Shown: in pieces, positions 1 to 8,672 of the stretch | Numbering within the stretch: the stretch's first letter is position 1 | Layout: each line of letters opens with the position of its first letter | Source of the DNA: Chloroflexota bacterium | GTDB taxonomy: Bacteria; Chloroflexota; Chloroflexia; Chloroflexales; Roseiflexaceae | DNA: 43,641 bases | NCBI GenBank assembly: GCA_013388755.1 | Contig: JACAEQ010000132.1 | Location: forward strand, 1 to 43,641 | Direction of reading: 5' to 3' | Program-made: the position numbers and the translations under genes | Notes under the pieces: model-generated | Databases searched by the model: none | Told to the model about the DNA's origin: nothing | What the model saw: the letters and a program-made list of their open reading frames with translations, nothing else

Positions 1-118
1 CGCCGACCCCCTCGGCCAGATCCTTGGCGGGTTGCTCGGGGGCGCCACGCAGGCGCAGCCACCCGCGCGGCAGAGCGCCGACCCCCTCGGCCAGATCCTT
101 GGCGGGTTGCTCGGGGGC
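1..118. repeat. Tandem 75-bp coding repeat, 43-bp identical core
   Basis: Bases 1-43 and 76-118 are identical, giving a period of 75 bp (25 codons). The repeat is in frame with the partial protein and probably continues upstream of the window. Confidence 0.8.
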
Positions 119-196
119 GGCGCGGCGCAAGAAGGGCGACTCGATTTGTCGGACCTCAAGATCGGGATTGAACACGCGCGCAAAGAGAAGGAATAG
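2..196 (+). CDS. Partial hypothetical protein, C-terminal 64 residues with DPLGQILGGLLGG repeats
   Basis: The reading frame is open from the window edge to a TAG at 194-196, so only the C-terminus is present. It contains two identical DPLGQILGGLLGG blocks 25 residues apart, joined by a Gln/Pro/Ala linker, and ends in a charged tail (DLSDLKIGIEHARKEKE). Gly-Leu-rich DPLGxxLGGLLGG blocks occur in YidB/DUF937-like and other low-complexity bacterial proteins, but too little is visible to name a family. The gene converges on the cyclase gene with a 26-bp gap. The real 5' end and total repeat number lie outside the window. I am fairly sure the frame is coding because the repeat is conserved in frame and the stop is immediately followed by a convergent gene. 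Confidence 0.55.
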   Translation, partial: ADPLGQILGGLLGGATQAQPPARQSADPLGQILGGLLGGGAAQEGRLDLSDLKIGIEHARKEKE

Positions 197-222
197 GCAG
201 CGGGTACGAGAAACGGGCACCA

Positions 223-2115
223 TCACCGTCGCGTTGCGGTACTTCCCTGCTCAACATCGGAAAGCAAACCATAGGGTGCTGCGGCCACCGTGTCAGGCAG
301 TGGCGACACCCAGACGCGCGTCAGCAGGAAGCGTTGCGACAGACCACGAAGTTCGCGTTCGAATGGTTCCAGGGTCACGGCTGCACGCGCCAGCACCTCG
401 CGCACCACTGGATCCCCTGTTAGAGCGTCGGTCAGGACCACATCACCGCCGACGCTCTCATTCTGCACACGCGCCGCGATATTGACCGTCGATCCGAAGT
501 AATCGAGCAGATTGTTGGCATTCACCGCAATACACGGCCCACGATGCAGACCCAGCTTGACCCGTAGCGCAGGGTTGCCGCGCGCGATTTCGCCGGCAGT
601 AAACTCGCGCTGGATCTCCAGCGCAGCCTCGACCGCGCCTTCGGCAGAGGCAAAGACCGCCATGACCGCATCGCCGATGGTCTTCACCAGTGACCCATCG
701 TGCTTGCCGATAATCGCACGCATCAGATCGAAATGGTCGCGCACGCGGGCATAGGCGGGCGAATCGCCGATCCGCTCGTAGATTGCCGTTGACCCCTTCA
801 GATCACTGAACAGGAAGGTCAGGCTACGAATGGCGATACCGGTTCCAGGCGAGAGCACTTCCGAAGAAAAGAGCTGGCGAAACTCCGCAAGTGATGTCAC
901 CAGGGCTGCGCTGGTCGCCTGAGCGCTCCAGGCACGGCGTTCCACCACCATGAGGGCTGGCGTATCCGTTGCATTCTCAATGACCAGCGTTGCATCGCCG
1001 GCGGCAATCGTGGGCGTGTCAAGATTGACCGAGGAGTCGCTAAAGGTAATATGGGCCACACGCGTACCGGCATCATCTGTCGCGTCAAGATCGACACGTG
1101 TGGTCATCTGGCGGCTGCGGAGGCGGTAACCATCAGGCGCAAGACGCAGGCGCAACTCACGGCGGCTACGCGCCGCAAGCACGATCTGGGCGGCAATGTG
1201 GGGAGTGTTGGCCGGGCCGCCAACGCAGTAGGAAACATCAACAGCTTCGCGAATTGCTGGATTGACGCTGAACCGCAACTCGATCGACTCATCGAAGTTC
1301 GCGTCGTAGCGTACGTCACACGATGGGCAATAGGTGTCATGCTCCAGTTCCGAAAGGGTTCGGACACGCTGATTGGGACCACGGCAGCTCGGGCAGAGCA
1401 CGTCCCACTCCAGGTCGAGCACACCGGCACGGGTGGCATAGAGGCACATACGCAGTACCTCCATGCGCGGCTCACCCCACTGATCGGCCAGCGCAAACGC
1501 GCGCATTTTGAGCACCTGGGGGTCATCGGCCTGACTCACATGGGCGTAGAGGCGTTCCACAAGTGATGGGCGCACACCGAACTCGCGCAGGCGTTCAGCA
1601 GCAATCTGAAGCCGGTGCGTATTCATTCGCGGCGCGCGCACCGGCGGAAGCGGGGCCTGTGCGGCGGCCATCGCCAGCGCCCCGAGCTCGCGGTAGGCGC
1701 GACGCAGGTTGCGCAGCATCTGCTGGCCGACAATCAGGCGCCCACCGAACCGCCCGACCAGATTGCGCGGCGCCATATGCACTTCGACATCCACGCGCGT
1801 CCGATCGCGCGGTAGCGGCGTAAAACAGGTTGCCGTTTTGAGGCGTTCGACAGGCAGAGGTGGGTCGAACACGCGTTCGACGGTGAACCTTTGTTCGAAG
1901 ATCCATTCGAACGGATATTCGCGCCAGGTTACCGGAACGCCAAGATAGTGTCCATAGATGATCTGCACGAGATCATGGTCGGGGTGGGTACGCTCAAACG
2001 CAGGCAGGCCAACCATGCGGTTGACGCGATCGGTATCCGAGAGGAGTGGCCAGAGGCGATCCAGCGGAGCATCGAGGACGATGGATGAGTGGAGATGAAC
2101 GGTGTACGGCGCCAT
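223..2115 (-). CDS. SRPBCC / zinc-ribbon / class III adenylate-guanylate cyclase protein
   Basis: This 630-residue protein has three parts. Residues 1-150 look like an SRPBCC (polyketide-cyclase/START-like) ligand-binding domain. Residues 160-400 contain a zinc ribbon (CPSC at 241-244 and 263-266) in the type of region (DUF5939) often found before bacterial cyclases. Residues 430-620 are a class III nucleotidyl cyclase catalytic domain with both metal-binding aspartates (FSDLKGST, D438; GDAVMAVF, D482) and the transition-state pair in NIAARVQ (N545, R549). It should make cyclic AMP or GMP, with the N-terminal domain probably sensing a hydrophobic ligand; that last point is inference. No membrane segment is visible, so it is likely cytosolic. 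I chose the ATG at 2115 over one 57 bases upstream because it starts the SRPBCC fold and follows a GGAAAGCAGG stretch. Confidence 0.85.
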   Translation of the reverse strand: MAPYTVHLHSSIVLDAPLDRLWPLLSDTDRVNRMVGLPAFERTHPDHDLVQIIYGHYLGVPVTWREYPFEWIFEQRFTVERVFDPPLPVERLKTATCFTPLPRDRTRVDVEVHMAPRNLVGRFGGRLIVGQQMLRNLRRAYRELGALAMAAAQAPLPPVRAPRMNTHRLQIAAERLREFGVRPSLVERLYAHVSQADDPQVLKMRAFALADQWGEPRMEVLRMCLYATRAGVLDLEWDVLCPSCRGPNQRVRTLSELEHDTYCPSCDVRYDANFDESIELRFSVNPAIREAVDVSYCVGGPANTPHIAAQIVLAARSRRELRLRLAPDGYRLRSRQMTTRVDLDATDDAGTRVAHITFSDSSVNLDTPTIAAGDATLVIENATDTPALMVVERRAWSAQATSAALVTSLAEFRQLFSSEVLSPGTGIAIRSLTFLFSDLKGSTAIYERIGDSPAYARVRDHFDLMRAIIGKHDGSLVKTIGDAVMAVFASAEGAVEAALEIQREFTAGEIARGNPALRVKLGLHRGPCIAVNANNLLDYFGSTVNIAARVQNESVGGDVVLTDALTGDPVVREVLARAAVTLEPFERELRGLSQRFLLTRVWVSPLPDTVAAAPYGLLSDVEQGSTATRR

Positions 2116-2315
2116 AGGCCCTGCTTTCCACAGAACTGATTGCTTTTTTGCAGGGGCCAGAACGCCCTGCATGTTCTGGTGGTGCTACCGCAGGCTGATT
2201 GCAGCCAGGAACGCGAGCACCGCGTCGCGTATGTTCATTACAGGAGTGGATTCGGGAGTACCACGCTGCCGCAGGCGAAAAACGCGGAATCCACGCCACC
2301 GCGTGACTCGCGTTC

Positions 2316-2345
2316 ATTATACAGATCGAAGCGCCGAAAACAGAA
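2316..2345 (-). promoter_or_regulatory. Possible promoter for the cyclase gene
   Basis: A perfect TATAAT reads on the minus strand at 2316-2321. The best -35 match upstream (TTCTGT, 18-bp spacing) is weak. It would give a leader of about 195 nt. The bases just after it (GAACGCGAGT) resemble those after the TATAAT at 19238-19243, so the box may sit in a shared repeat. The rest of 2116-2370 shows no gene. Confidence 0.3.
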
Positions 2346-2360
2346 TGAGGAGATGATTAC

Positions 2361-2399
2361 AAAACAGCGCGCTGCGCCGCGGCATCGTCGCGGCGCAGC
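2361..2399 (-). terminator. Rho-independent-like terminator after ssb
   Basis: A perfect 11-bp stem (GCTGCGCCGCG, 2371-2381, with its complement 2389-2399) and a 7-nt loop lie about 30 nt past the ssb stop on the minus strand. A TTTT run follows the stem after six bases. The T-run is short and offset, so this is a moderate candidate. Confidence 0.55.
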
Positions 2400-2428
2400 A
2401 CGTGCAGTAGATGATCGAGCGGTAGCCG

Positions 2429-2971
2429 TCAGAATGGCAGATCGTCTTCACTGTCGATTGGCTGAGGCGCATTGCGCGATGGGGCGCGTGAACCGGCAGT
2501 GCGCGCCGCACCGTTGGGCGCCGGGGCACGCATCGCAGAACCTCCGGCCGGTGCTGCAACTGGCGCGCGGCGCGGCGGCGCACCGAATTCCTCAGCGTCG
2601 GCGCCGTCATTCTCGGGCATCGCCTGGCGCTCGCCACGGGGCGAGAGGATAATCATATCCTGCGCAATGACCTCGGTCATATAACGCTTCTCGCCCGTAT
2701 TCTTGTCGTCCCAGCTGCGCGTTTGCAGGCGACCCTCGATATAAACCCGTGTCCCCTTCTTCAGATACTCGTTGCAAATCTCCGCCAGCTTCTCCCAGGC
2801 GACGATTCGGAACCACTCGGTATCGTCGTGTTGTGCACCGTCGCCGGATTTCCAGGAGCGATTCGAGGCGACGCGGAACGTCGTCACAGCGCTCCCCTGC
2901 GGCGTAAAGCGCATTTCCGGATCCGCGCCGAGGTGACCGGTCAACATTACCTTGTTCAGATCCTTGGCCAT
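2429..2971 (-). CDS. ssb: Single-stranded DNA-binding protein
   Basis: The 180-residue product begins with the typical SSB start ([19 protein letters not shown]). Its OB fold spans about residues 1-112 and contains the conserved [15 protein letters not shown] and [11 protein letters not shown] segments. A flexible Pro/Ala/Arg-rich linker follows, and the protein ends in the acidic tip DSEDDLPF, through which SSB recruits replication and repair proteins. Length and layout are normal for bacterial SSB. It stands alone as a single gene, read from a minus-strand promoter that overlaps the promoter of the divergent glycosyltransferase gene, and is followed by a hairpin terminator. No LexA-type GAAC-N4-GTTC site is visible upstream. 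Confidence 0.97.
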   Translation of the reverse strand: MAKDLNKVMLTGHLGADPEMRFTPQGSAVTTFRVASNRSWKSGDGAQHDDTEWFRIVAWEKLAEICNEYLKKGTRVYIEGRLQTRSWDDKNTGEKRYMTEVIAQDMIILSPRGERQAMPENDGADAEEFGAPPRRAPVAAPAGGSAMRAPAPNGAARTAGSRAPSRNAPQPIDSEDDLPF

Positions 2972-3064
2972 GATGCCCTCCTCTTACCATCGTGTACATC
3001 GTCTTCCCGCCAGGACCTTCGTTCGCTCGAAGCGCCCCGGATGCGGCATATCACCGACGGGTAG

Positions 3065-3093
3065 AGTGTAGCATGTATGTTTCACCCTGTCAA
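3065..3093 (-). promoter_or_regulatory. Sigma-70-type promoter for ssb
   Basis: A perfect -35 TTGACA (3093-3088) and a -10 TACACT (3070-3065) are separated by exactly 17 bp on the minus strand. The predicted start lies about 90 nt upstream of the ssb ATG. Confidence 0.7.
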
Positions 3094-3115
3094 GCAGCCC
3101 GTTTTCTGTTATAAT
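3087..3115 (+). promoter_or_regulatory. Sigma-70-type promoter for the glycosyltransferase gene
   Basis: CTGTCA (3087-3092) and a perfect TATAAT (3110-3115) are separated by 17 bp on the plus strand. The -35 box overlaps five bases of the ssb -35 box on the other strand. The predicted leader of about 170 nt holds a small hairpin (GTCAC/GTGAC) and ends with GAGGG before the ATG at 3292. Confidence 0.65.
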
Positions 3116-3291
3116 AGTGCGCTATGCTGCCCGGTGCCAGCGGTAGCTGCGCTGCTCTGGTCACGCTGTGCTTGTGACAGGCGTCGTTGACGCTCCTCGC
3201 ACTGACCGTTCCGTGAGCGAAGGTACGCCAACCTCGTGAAGCCCGACGCGCAGCATGCGACATCCATCAGTGCGGCAATGACGAGGGCCCG

Positions 3292-5481
3292 ATGAAGATA
3301 CTTGTCGTACTCACCTACTACCATCCGCACTGGACCGGGCTGACTGTCCATGCTGTGCGTGTGGCTGAGCACCTGGCGCAGTGTGGGCACCAGGTGACCG
3401 TTCTCACCAGCCGCCACGCGCACGACCTGCCGCGCGACGAGTTGCTCAATGGCGTGCGCGTCGTCCGCCTGCAGCCGGTCTCACGCTTCAGCCGCGGCAT
3501 GATAACGCCGGCGTTCCCGTGGGCCGCAGCACAGTTGATCGCCGAGCACGACGTGGTGCAGATCCATACCCCTCTCCCGGAGGCGCCGCTGGTCGCCATG
3601 CTCTGCCGTGGCCTTGGCCGCCCGCTTCTGATGACCCACCATGGCGATGTTGTGATGCCAGACAGCCCGATGGAGCAGGTGCTTGAACGTGTTGCGTTTC
3701 ACGTTCTCCGGAGCGCAGCTACCCTGGCTGACGGCATCACATCATACAGCGAGGATTATGCTCGCCATTCGAAGCTCCTCTGGCCGTTTCGCGATAAGCT
3801 GACCTGCATCTACCCACCGGTTGAGTTCCCAGAGCCGGACCAGGCCGCCGCCGCCGCATGGAAGCACGAACTGGGGCTCGATGGCCGGCGGCTGATCGGC
3901 TTTGGCGGGCGCTGGGTGAGTGAGAAAGGGTTTGACGATCTATTGCGCGCCCTGCCGCTCATCCGTGAGGAGCTCCCCGAGGCGCACCTTGTCTTCGCCG
4001 GCGAACGAAACGTTGCCTACGACGATTTCTACCAGGTCTGCAAGCCATTGATCGCGGCCCAGCAGGACCATATTACCTTCCTGGGCCTCATTCAGGATCG
4101 CCGCCGCCTCGCCAGTTTCTACGCGATGCTCGATCTGTTCGCCCTGCCCAGCCATACCGACATGATGGCGCTTACGCAGGTTGAGGCGATGCTGTGCGGC
4201 ACGCCCGTCGTTGCGACCGATATCCCCGGCGCGCGCGTGGTGGTACGTGAGACCGGGTTCGGGCAACTCGCGCCGGCCTGCGATCCGCCTGGTCTCGCGC
4301 GCACCATCCTCGAAACGTTGCGCGACCGCGAGCGTTACCTGCCGACGCGCGACGGTGTGCGCCGGATCTTCGATACCCGGCAAACGATGGATTCCTACGA
4401 GGAGTTGCTCGATCGGCTGGTGCGCACCCGGAGCCGGAGCAGCCTGCGCGCTCGCACCGCGCGCCGGATCGCCCGTAACACGTTGCACGCAATCGCCGCA
4501 GCGCCGGTTACCGCGACAGCCGCTGCCACTACGGCACTTCATGTGCCAGCCGCTCACACCGCCTCCTCGAGCGCACTCCCGGGCAGTGGCCTCTCGCCCG
4601 ACGATCGCGCCATGCTCGAACGCCTGTTGCGCAATGAGGCCGACATGGCCTACCGTCGCCGCGTACCCACCCTGCTGGGGTACCTCGATCTCCACGATGG
4701 TGAGACCGTGCTCGACTGTGGGTGCGGCATGGGTGTGTACCTGATGCTCATGGGGCGATTGCGCCGGTTGAATCTCGTGGGGGTTGACGGGGACCTGGAT
4801 CGCCTGCACTGGGCCGAACGCGAACAGGTTCCAGCCAGCCTTTCAGGGGTTAATATTCACGACCTGCCATTTGCCGATAACAGCTTCGACAAGGTGCTCA
4901 TGAGCGAGGTGCTGGAGCACCTGGCTGATGATCGCGCGGCGCTGCGCGAGATCTATCGCGTGCTCAAACCAGGTGGAATCCTGGCGCTCAGCGTACCGCA
5001 TGCAAACTATCCCTTCTGGTGGGATCCGATCAACAAGACGATCGAAGCGCTGGGAGGCCAGCCGATCAGGAATGCCGGGCCGATCACCGGCTTGTGGAGT
5101 AATCACTGGCGATTGTACCGTCCCGAATCGCTGTGTGATGTCGTGACCGGAGCCGGGTTCGCGGTCGAGGCGCTGGAAGAACAGACCCACCATGCGTTCC
5201 CGTTCATCCATTTCATCGTGTATAGCATCGGCAAGCCACTGATTGAAATGAACCTGCTACCGCGGCGTTTCCGCGACAGCGCCGACCGGTTCCGCGGCGA
5301 GCGCAACAGCGGCAGCCTGCTCAACCCGATCAACCTTGGTATCCGGCTGTTTCGCCTGGTGGATGCGCGGAATGACCACCTGCGCGGCGATGAGAAAACG
5401 TTCGTGAGCCTTGTGCTGAAGGCGCGCAAGCCTGATGCCCCTGACACATCAATGCCCGAGAGGTCGAGCTGTGGCCAGTGA
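3292..5481 (+). CDS. Fused GT4 glycosyltransferase and SAM-dependent methyltransferase
   Basis: The 729-residue protein joins two enzymes. Residues 1-390 are a GT-B-fold family 4 glycosyltransferase: an N-terminal TYYHPHWTG acceptor-side loop, the GRWVSEKGFDDLL donor-site segment near 206, and the E-x7-E region (QVEAMLCGTPVVATD) near 295. An Ala/Thr/Ser-rich linker (about 395-435) leads to a class I methyltransferase with motif I VLDCGCGMG at 473-481, a DLPFADNSFDKV motif and the SEVLEHL/RVLKPGG segments of the Methyltransf_11 type. It probably adds a sugar and methylates the product, or a neighbouring sugar, in cell-surface glycan or glycolipid assembly; the substrate is unknown. Both halves appear intact. 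No membrane segment is obvious. The gene has its own promoter. Confidence 0.87.
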   Translation: MKILVVLTYYHPHWTGLTVHAVRVAEHLAQCGHQVTVLTSRHAHDLPRDELLNGVRVVRLQPVSRFSRGMITPAFPWAAAQLIAEHDVVQIHTPLPEAPLVAMLCRGLGRPLLMTHHGDVVMPDSPMEQVLERVAFHVLRSAATLADGITSYSEDYARHSKLLWPFRDKLTCIYPPVEFPEPDQAAAAAWKHELGLDGRRLIGFGGRWVSEKGFDDLLRALPLIREELPEAHLVFAGERNVAYDDFYQVCKPLIAAQQDHITFLGLIQDRRRLASFYAMLDLFALPSHTDMMALTQVEAMLCGTPVVATDIPGARVVVRETGFGQLAPACDPPGLARTILETLRDRERYLPTRDGVRRIFDTRQTMDSYEELLDRLVRTRSRSSLRARTARRIARNTLHAIAAAPVTATAAATTALHVPAAHTASSSALPGSGLSPDDRAMLERLLRNEADMAYRRRVPTLLGYLDLHDGETVLDCGCGMGVYLMLMGRLRRLNLVGVDGDLDRLHWAEREQVPASLSGVNIHDLPFADNSFDKVLMSEVLEHLADDRAALREIYRVLKPGGILALSVPHANYPFWWDPINKTIEALGGQPIRNAGPITGLWSNHWRLYRPESLCDVVTGAGFAVEALEEQTHHAFPFIHFIVYSIGKPLIEMNLLPRRFRDSADRFRGERNSGSLLNPINLGIRLFRLVDARNDHLRGDEKTFVSLVLKARKPDAPDTSMPERSSCGQ

Positions 5482-5662
5482 GCAACTGTTCAGAGTCGGG
5501 GTAACCGGATTCTGGCGGCGGCACGACATGAGGGTCTGGGGGACGCCTCCAGAATCACGAATCGGCGGCGGGATGGCTGCCACACGCGCCAACGCTGCCG
5601 CCCCGCCGACGGGCGATCTCTGCTACACGGGCAAACTATCCGCGCTCCCGGGAGACGTGTGA
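5471..5662 (+). pseudogene. Possible truncated gene start after the glycosyltransferase
   Basis: A GTG at 5471 overlaps the end of the glycosyltransferase gene by 11 bases, as expected for a co-transcribed next gene. It opens a 63-residue frame starting VASEQLFRVGVTGFWRRHD. The frame runs from about 5529 into a dispersed intergenic repeat and stops at 5660-5662. I infer that this is the 5' end of a lost gene, replaced by repeat sequence. It could equally be a chance frame, and no family is recognisable. Confidence 0.3.
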
Positions 5663-5664
5663 AC
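5529..5664. repeat. Dispersed intergenic repeat, family 1, copy 1 (diverged)
   Basis: The block GGGTCTGGGGGA...AATCGGCGGCGGG at its start and GTGTGAAC at its end match the copies at 15031-15140, 19281-19405 and 29912-30057. The middle is diverged. Confidence 0.55.
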
Positions 5665-5717
5665 AATTGCGCGAATGATGGTCCAGTTGTCGCGTCTGCA
5701 GGTATATTTGTACGCAC

Positions 5718-8672
5718 ATGACCGATCAATTCCCGTCGTTGCCTCTGACTGGTTGTCATTTCTGTGGGGCGCAACTCCAACCAGAAGACGACCACTGCTC
5801 GGATTGTGGGCGGCAATGCAAGCTCCTTGCGCAGTGTCGCATCCTCTACCATGGCGATACGACCGGTGTGGTGACAGAGGGGTATGATGTAGGCCTCGGG
5901 CGCCGCTGCCTCATACGCCGGATTGATGCGCGGCAGGCACACAATGTTCGCCGGATGATCAACATCCGTACGGTGCTCCTCCACCGAAACGATCTCCTCA
6001 CAGACATTTACGCACTGGTTGAGGATGAGACCGATATGTATCTGATAAGTGAGTATGTCGAGGGGCCTACGCTCGCGGAACTGCTGGCGGAGAGCGGCCC
6101 CTGGTCTCCTATCGAGGTTGAGTCTTTGTTGAAGGCGATGCTCCATCAGCTGGCCCAGTTGCATGAAGCGGGCATTGCCGGTTTCGGGTTACATCTTGAT
6201 GGTATCAAGAAGGTTCCTGGCCGAGGTTATGTGCTACTTGGTATAACTGACGTCGCACCCATCGAAGAAGCATCCCCCAGGTCGCGCGACGATCTGCGCG
6301 ACCTGGGCCGGCTGGCGTTATCATTACTGACTGGACGCGCCATAGAAGATGGAAGCGCGCCGGGTATCCCCACCGGCATCCCCCGAAGGCTTGGTGTGCT
6401 GCTCAATCGGCTGCTGGCCGCCGATCCGTCCGACCGGCCCGAGAGTGCTCGCGCGGCGTTACGTGCTCTACAAGGCATAAGCCGTGAGATCTATGTAGCT
6501 TTGCTGTTACTGGCTGCCATTCCTCCATTGCTTGTCGTCCAGGATCGCTGGTTTGATCATGCGATGACGAGTGAAACATTGCAGTCATTGTGGTGCTCGA
6601 ATACGTTCCTCTGTAGCCTCGCGCTCCCCCCCTATTTTCTACTGTCGTTCGTTTGCGTTGCCTGTATGAGCGGCTTGTTCTGGTTGTATTGGCGCGAGAT
6701 GGGTGAGACAGTTACTCTCACCGACACGCCGTCGCTCGTTGCCACAGGCCCATCAACAACCTCTGGTCAACTCCATCATAGTGTAGGAGCGGGTTTGAGC
6801 TGGCTCGGTGGGATCGGTATAGTGGCCAGTCTCGCGTACAGTGTGAGCGTCCAACGGTTGCCAGGGTGGGATCTGATTGTCGTGCTGACAATCTTCGCCG
6901 GTGGGCTGGCGCTCGCCGAGATGGATATGGACGGGTTTCGCAGGAGTGTGCTGGAGCGATGGAGCAGGTTGTTCGATCTTCTCCTGGCGCATATTGCCCT
7001 GCTGGGTTTCCTCGCGAGCTTCTACGCACGCGGTGCATATCTGCCGCTCTTTGTACTGTTACTACTTGTCGCAGGCTACCGCGCTCTCGCCCATCGCCAC
7101 GGTGCTCCCATCTACTGGATTGTCTCACTCGCTATTGTGTTGTTTACGATTGACATTAACGGCTGGTGGTTTGCGGTCATAGGCGACGAGTATAGTTTCT
7201 ACCGCCTCGCGTTCGAGATTGCCAGGCAGCGCAGTATCGGCGAAATCGGTCAGCAGATCTTTGACGGTACGGCGGTGTATGAAACGCACCCGTACTTCTC
7301 CTCGTTCCTTCAAGCAATACCAATGTGGTTCTTTGAGGCGTACAATTTCGGCTGGCGTTTCAGCAATCTGTACTTCAGCGCCGTGACAATCGCGCTCTGT
7401 TTCCTGGCCTTCCGGCAGTTTGTCGGGCGACGGATGGCGCTGCTGGCGGCGCTGTTGCTGGCATCCTCACATTACCTGATGTCATTTGGCAAGATAGGGT
7501 ACAACAATCTCCAGGCGCTGCTCGCGATGGGCCTGGTGCTCTACACTGCATCGCTGGCCATCCGTACCCGCCGCATCGCGCCATTCGTCCTGCATGGCCT
7601 GTCGCTCGCAGTATGTTTCTACGTTTTCCCTGCCGCTCTGTATGTGGTGCCACTGGGAATGCTGTTCATCCTGATGTTTGTGCCCCCCGTCACGCGGAAG
7701 GCGGCTACAGGCTGGCTGGCCATGGCCTTTGCCGGCGGAGCAGCGGTGTTCCCCTTGCTGCTACAGCCGGAATACTGGGCCACTAAAATTGCCGGAACTG
7801 CCTTCTACACGCCTGAGCGCATCGCGACGCCTGCTGCGGTCATCACCCACGTTTTCACGAACCTGATCTATAGCCTTACCTCATTCCTTTACGTTCCCGA
7901 TGAGACACACTTTGTGGCGGTAGCGTACGTGGATCCGCTCACAGCGGCGTTTCTTATGATCGGTGTTGTGGTGATGGTGGTTGCGGCCCGTCGGCAGCGC
8001 TTCGCGCAGTTCGCCCTGCTGGGCTGCGCCGGGTTATTGATCCTGGCCGGTGTGACCCACGACCGTGAAACGCCTTCGACGACGCGTATGTTCCTGTTGT
8101 TGCCTTTTTTTGCATTGTATGCCGCCTACGGGTTGACCTGGTGCGTGGATGAGGCGCAGCGTATCGGACTATGGCCCGGGGGTACGCGACCATTGATCGC
8201 TGCTCTGATCGTTACCATCGTGGGGCTTAATCTCTACCTGGCCTACCCGCTCTCACGTGAACGTATGGCTCGCTATCAGATGATCCAGTCACTCTTTCTG
8301 CGCACAGCCGAACAAACGTTCTCAAAAGAACATGATCCTTTGCTGCGGTTCGTCTTTCTCAACGATCCGAAACGCCTGGATGTTCCTTCATTGAAAGAGC
8401 TACTTACGGTCTACCAGGTGCCGTTTCGTGAAGATCAGTTGATCGACATCAATGCCAGTGAGTTGAGTCCGGAGACCATCGATATGGAGTTGTTACATCG
8501 TGCGGAGTCACTGGTGTTCGTCCATCCTGAACTCGATCCGCAGAAACGAGCGTATTTTGAGCAAGCGCTGCTCGATATGGGGAAGCAACCATGCCCGATA
8601 TTGACCGACTCCGGTGAGGAGCGCTTCAGACTCTGGATGGATACAGGGCTGTTATGGATATGTCATGCATAG
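5718..8672 (+). CDS. Zinc ribbon / pseudokinase / GT-C membrane glycosyltransferase
   Basis: The 984-residue protein starts with a zinc ribbon (C13, C16, C27, C30). Residues 45-255 follow the outline of a Ser/Thr kinase domain, including a hinge-like YLISEYVEGPTLAELL, but the catalytic pieces are missing: the HRD region reads GIAGFGLHLDGI, the DFG position reads GITD, and the usual VAIK lysine is replaced by arginine. It is therefore probably a pseudokinase. From about 258 onward come many hydrophobic helices of a GT39/ArnT/PMT-like glycosyltransferase. GDE at 489-491 fits the acidic motif of the first extracytoplasmic loop, which acts on polyprenyl-phosphate sugars. The likely role is membrane glycosyl transfer controlled by the cytosolic pseudokinase; the control part is inference. 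The ATG has no strong Shine-Dalgarno sequence. Confidence 0.75.
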   Translation: MTDQFPSLPLTGCHFCGAQLQPEDDHCSDCGRQCKLLAQCRILYHGDTTGVVTEGYDVGLGRRCLIRRIDARQAHNVRRMINIRTVLLHRNDLLTDIYALVEDETDMYLISEYVEGPTLAELLAESGPWSPIEVESLLKAMLHQLAQLHEAGIAGFGLHLDGIKKVPGRGYVLLGITDVAPIEEASPRSRDDLRDLGRLALSLLTGRAIEDGSAPGIPTGIPRRLGVLLNRLLAADPSDRPESARAALRALQGISREIYVALLLLAAIPPLLVVQDRWFDHAMTSETLQSLWCSNTFLCSLALPPYFLLSFVCVACMSGLFWLYWREMGETVTLTDTPSLVATGPSTTSGQLHHSVGAGLSWLGGIGIVASLAYSVSVQRLPGWDLIVVLTIFAGGLALAEMDMDGFRRSVLERWSRLFDLLLAHIALLGFLASFYARGAYLPLFVLLLLVAGYRALAHRHGAPIYWIVSLAIVLFTIDINGWWFAVIGDEYSFYRLAFEIARQRSIGEIGQQIFDGTAVYETHPYFSSFLQAIPMWFFEAYNFGWRFSNLYFSAVTIALCFLAFRQFVGRRMALLAALLLASSHYLMSFGKIGYNNLQALLAMGLVLYTASLAIRTRRIAPFVLHGLSLAVCFYVFPAALYVVPLGMLFILMFVPPVTRKAATGWLAMAFAGGAAVFPLLLQPEYWATKIAGTAFYTPERIATPAAVITHVFTNLIYSLTSFLYVPDETHFVAVAYVDPLTAAFLMIGVVVMVVAARRQRFAQFALLGCAGLLILAGVTHDRETPSTTRMFLLLPFFALYAAYGLTWCVDEAQRIGLWPGGTRPLIAALIVTIVGLNLYLAYPLSRERMARYQMIQSLFLRTAEQTFSKEHDPLLRFVFLNDPKRLDVPSLKELLTVYQVPFREDQLIDINASELSPETIDMELLHRAESLVFVHPELDPQKRAYFEQALLDMGKQPCPILTDSGEERFRLWMDTGLLWICHA

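Noticed and set aside
1865-1880. A second perfect TCGAAC-N4-GTTCGA palindrome
   Set aside because: It lies inside the cyclase coding sequence (codons for VERVFDPP), far from any start site, and is likely a chance match in GC-rich DNA rather than an operator.
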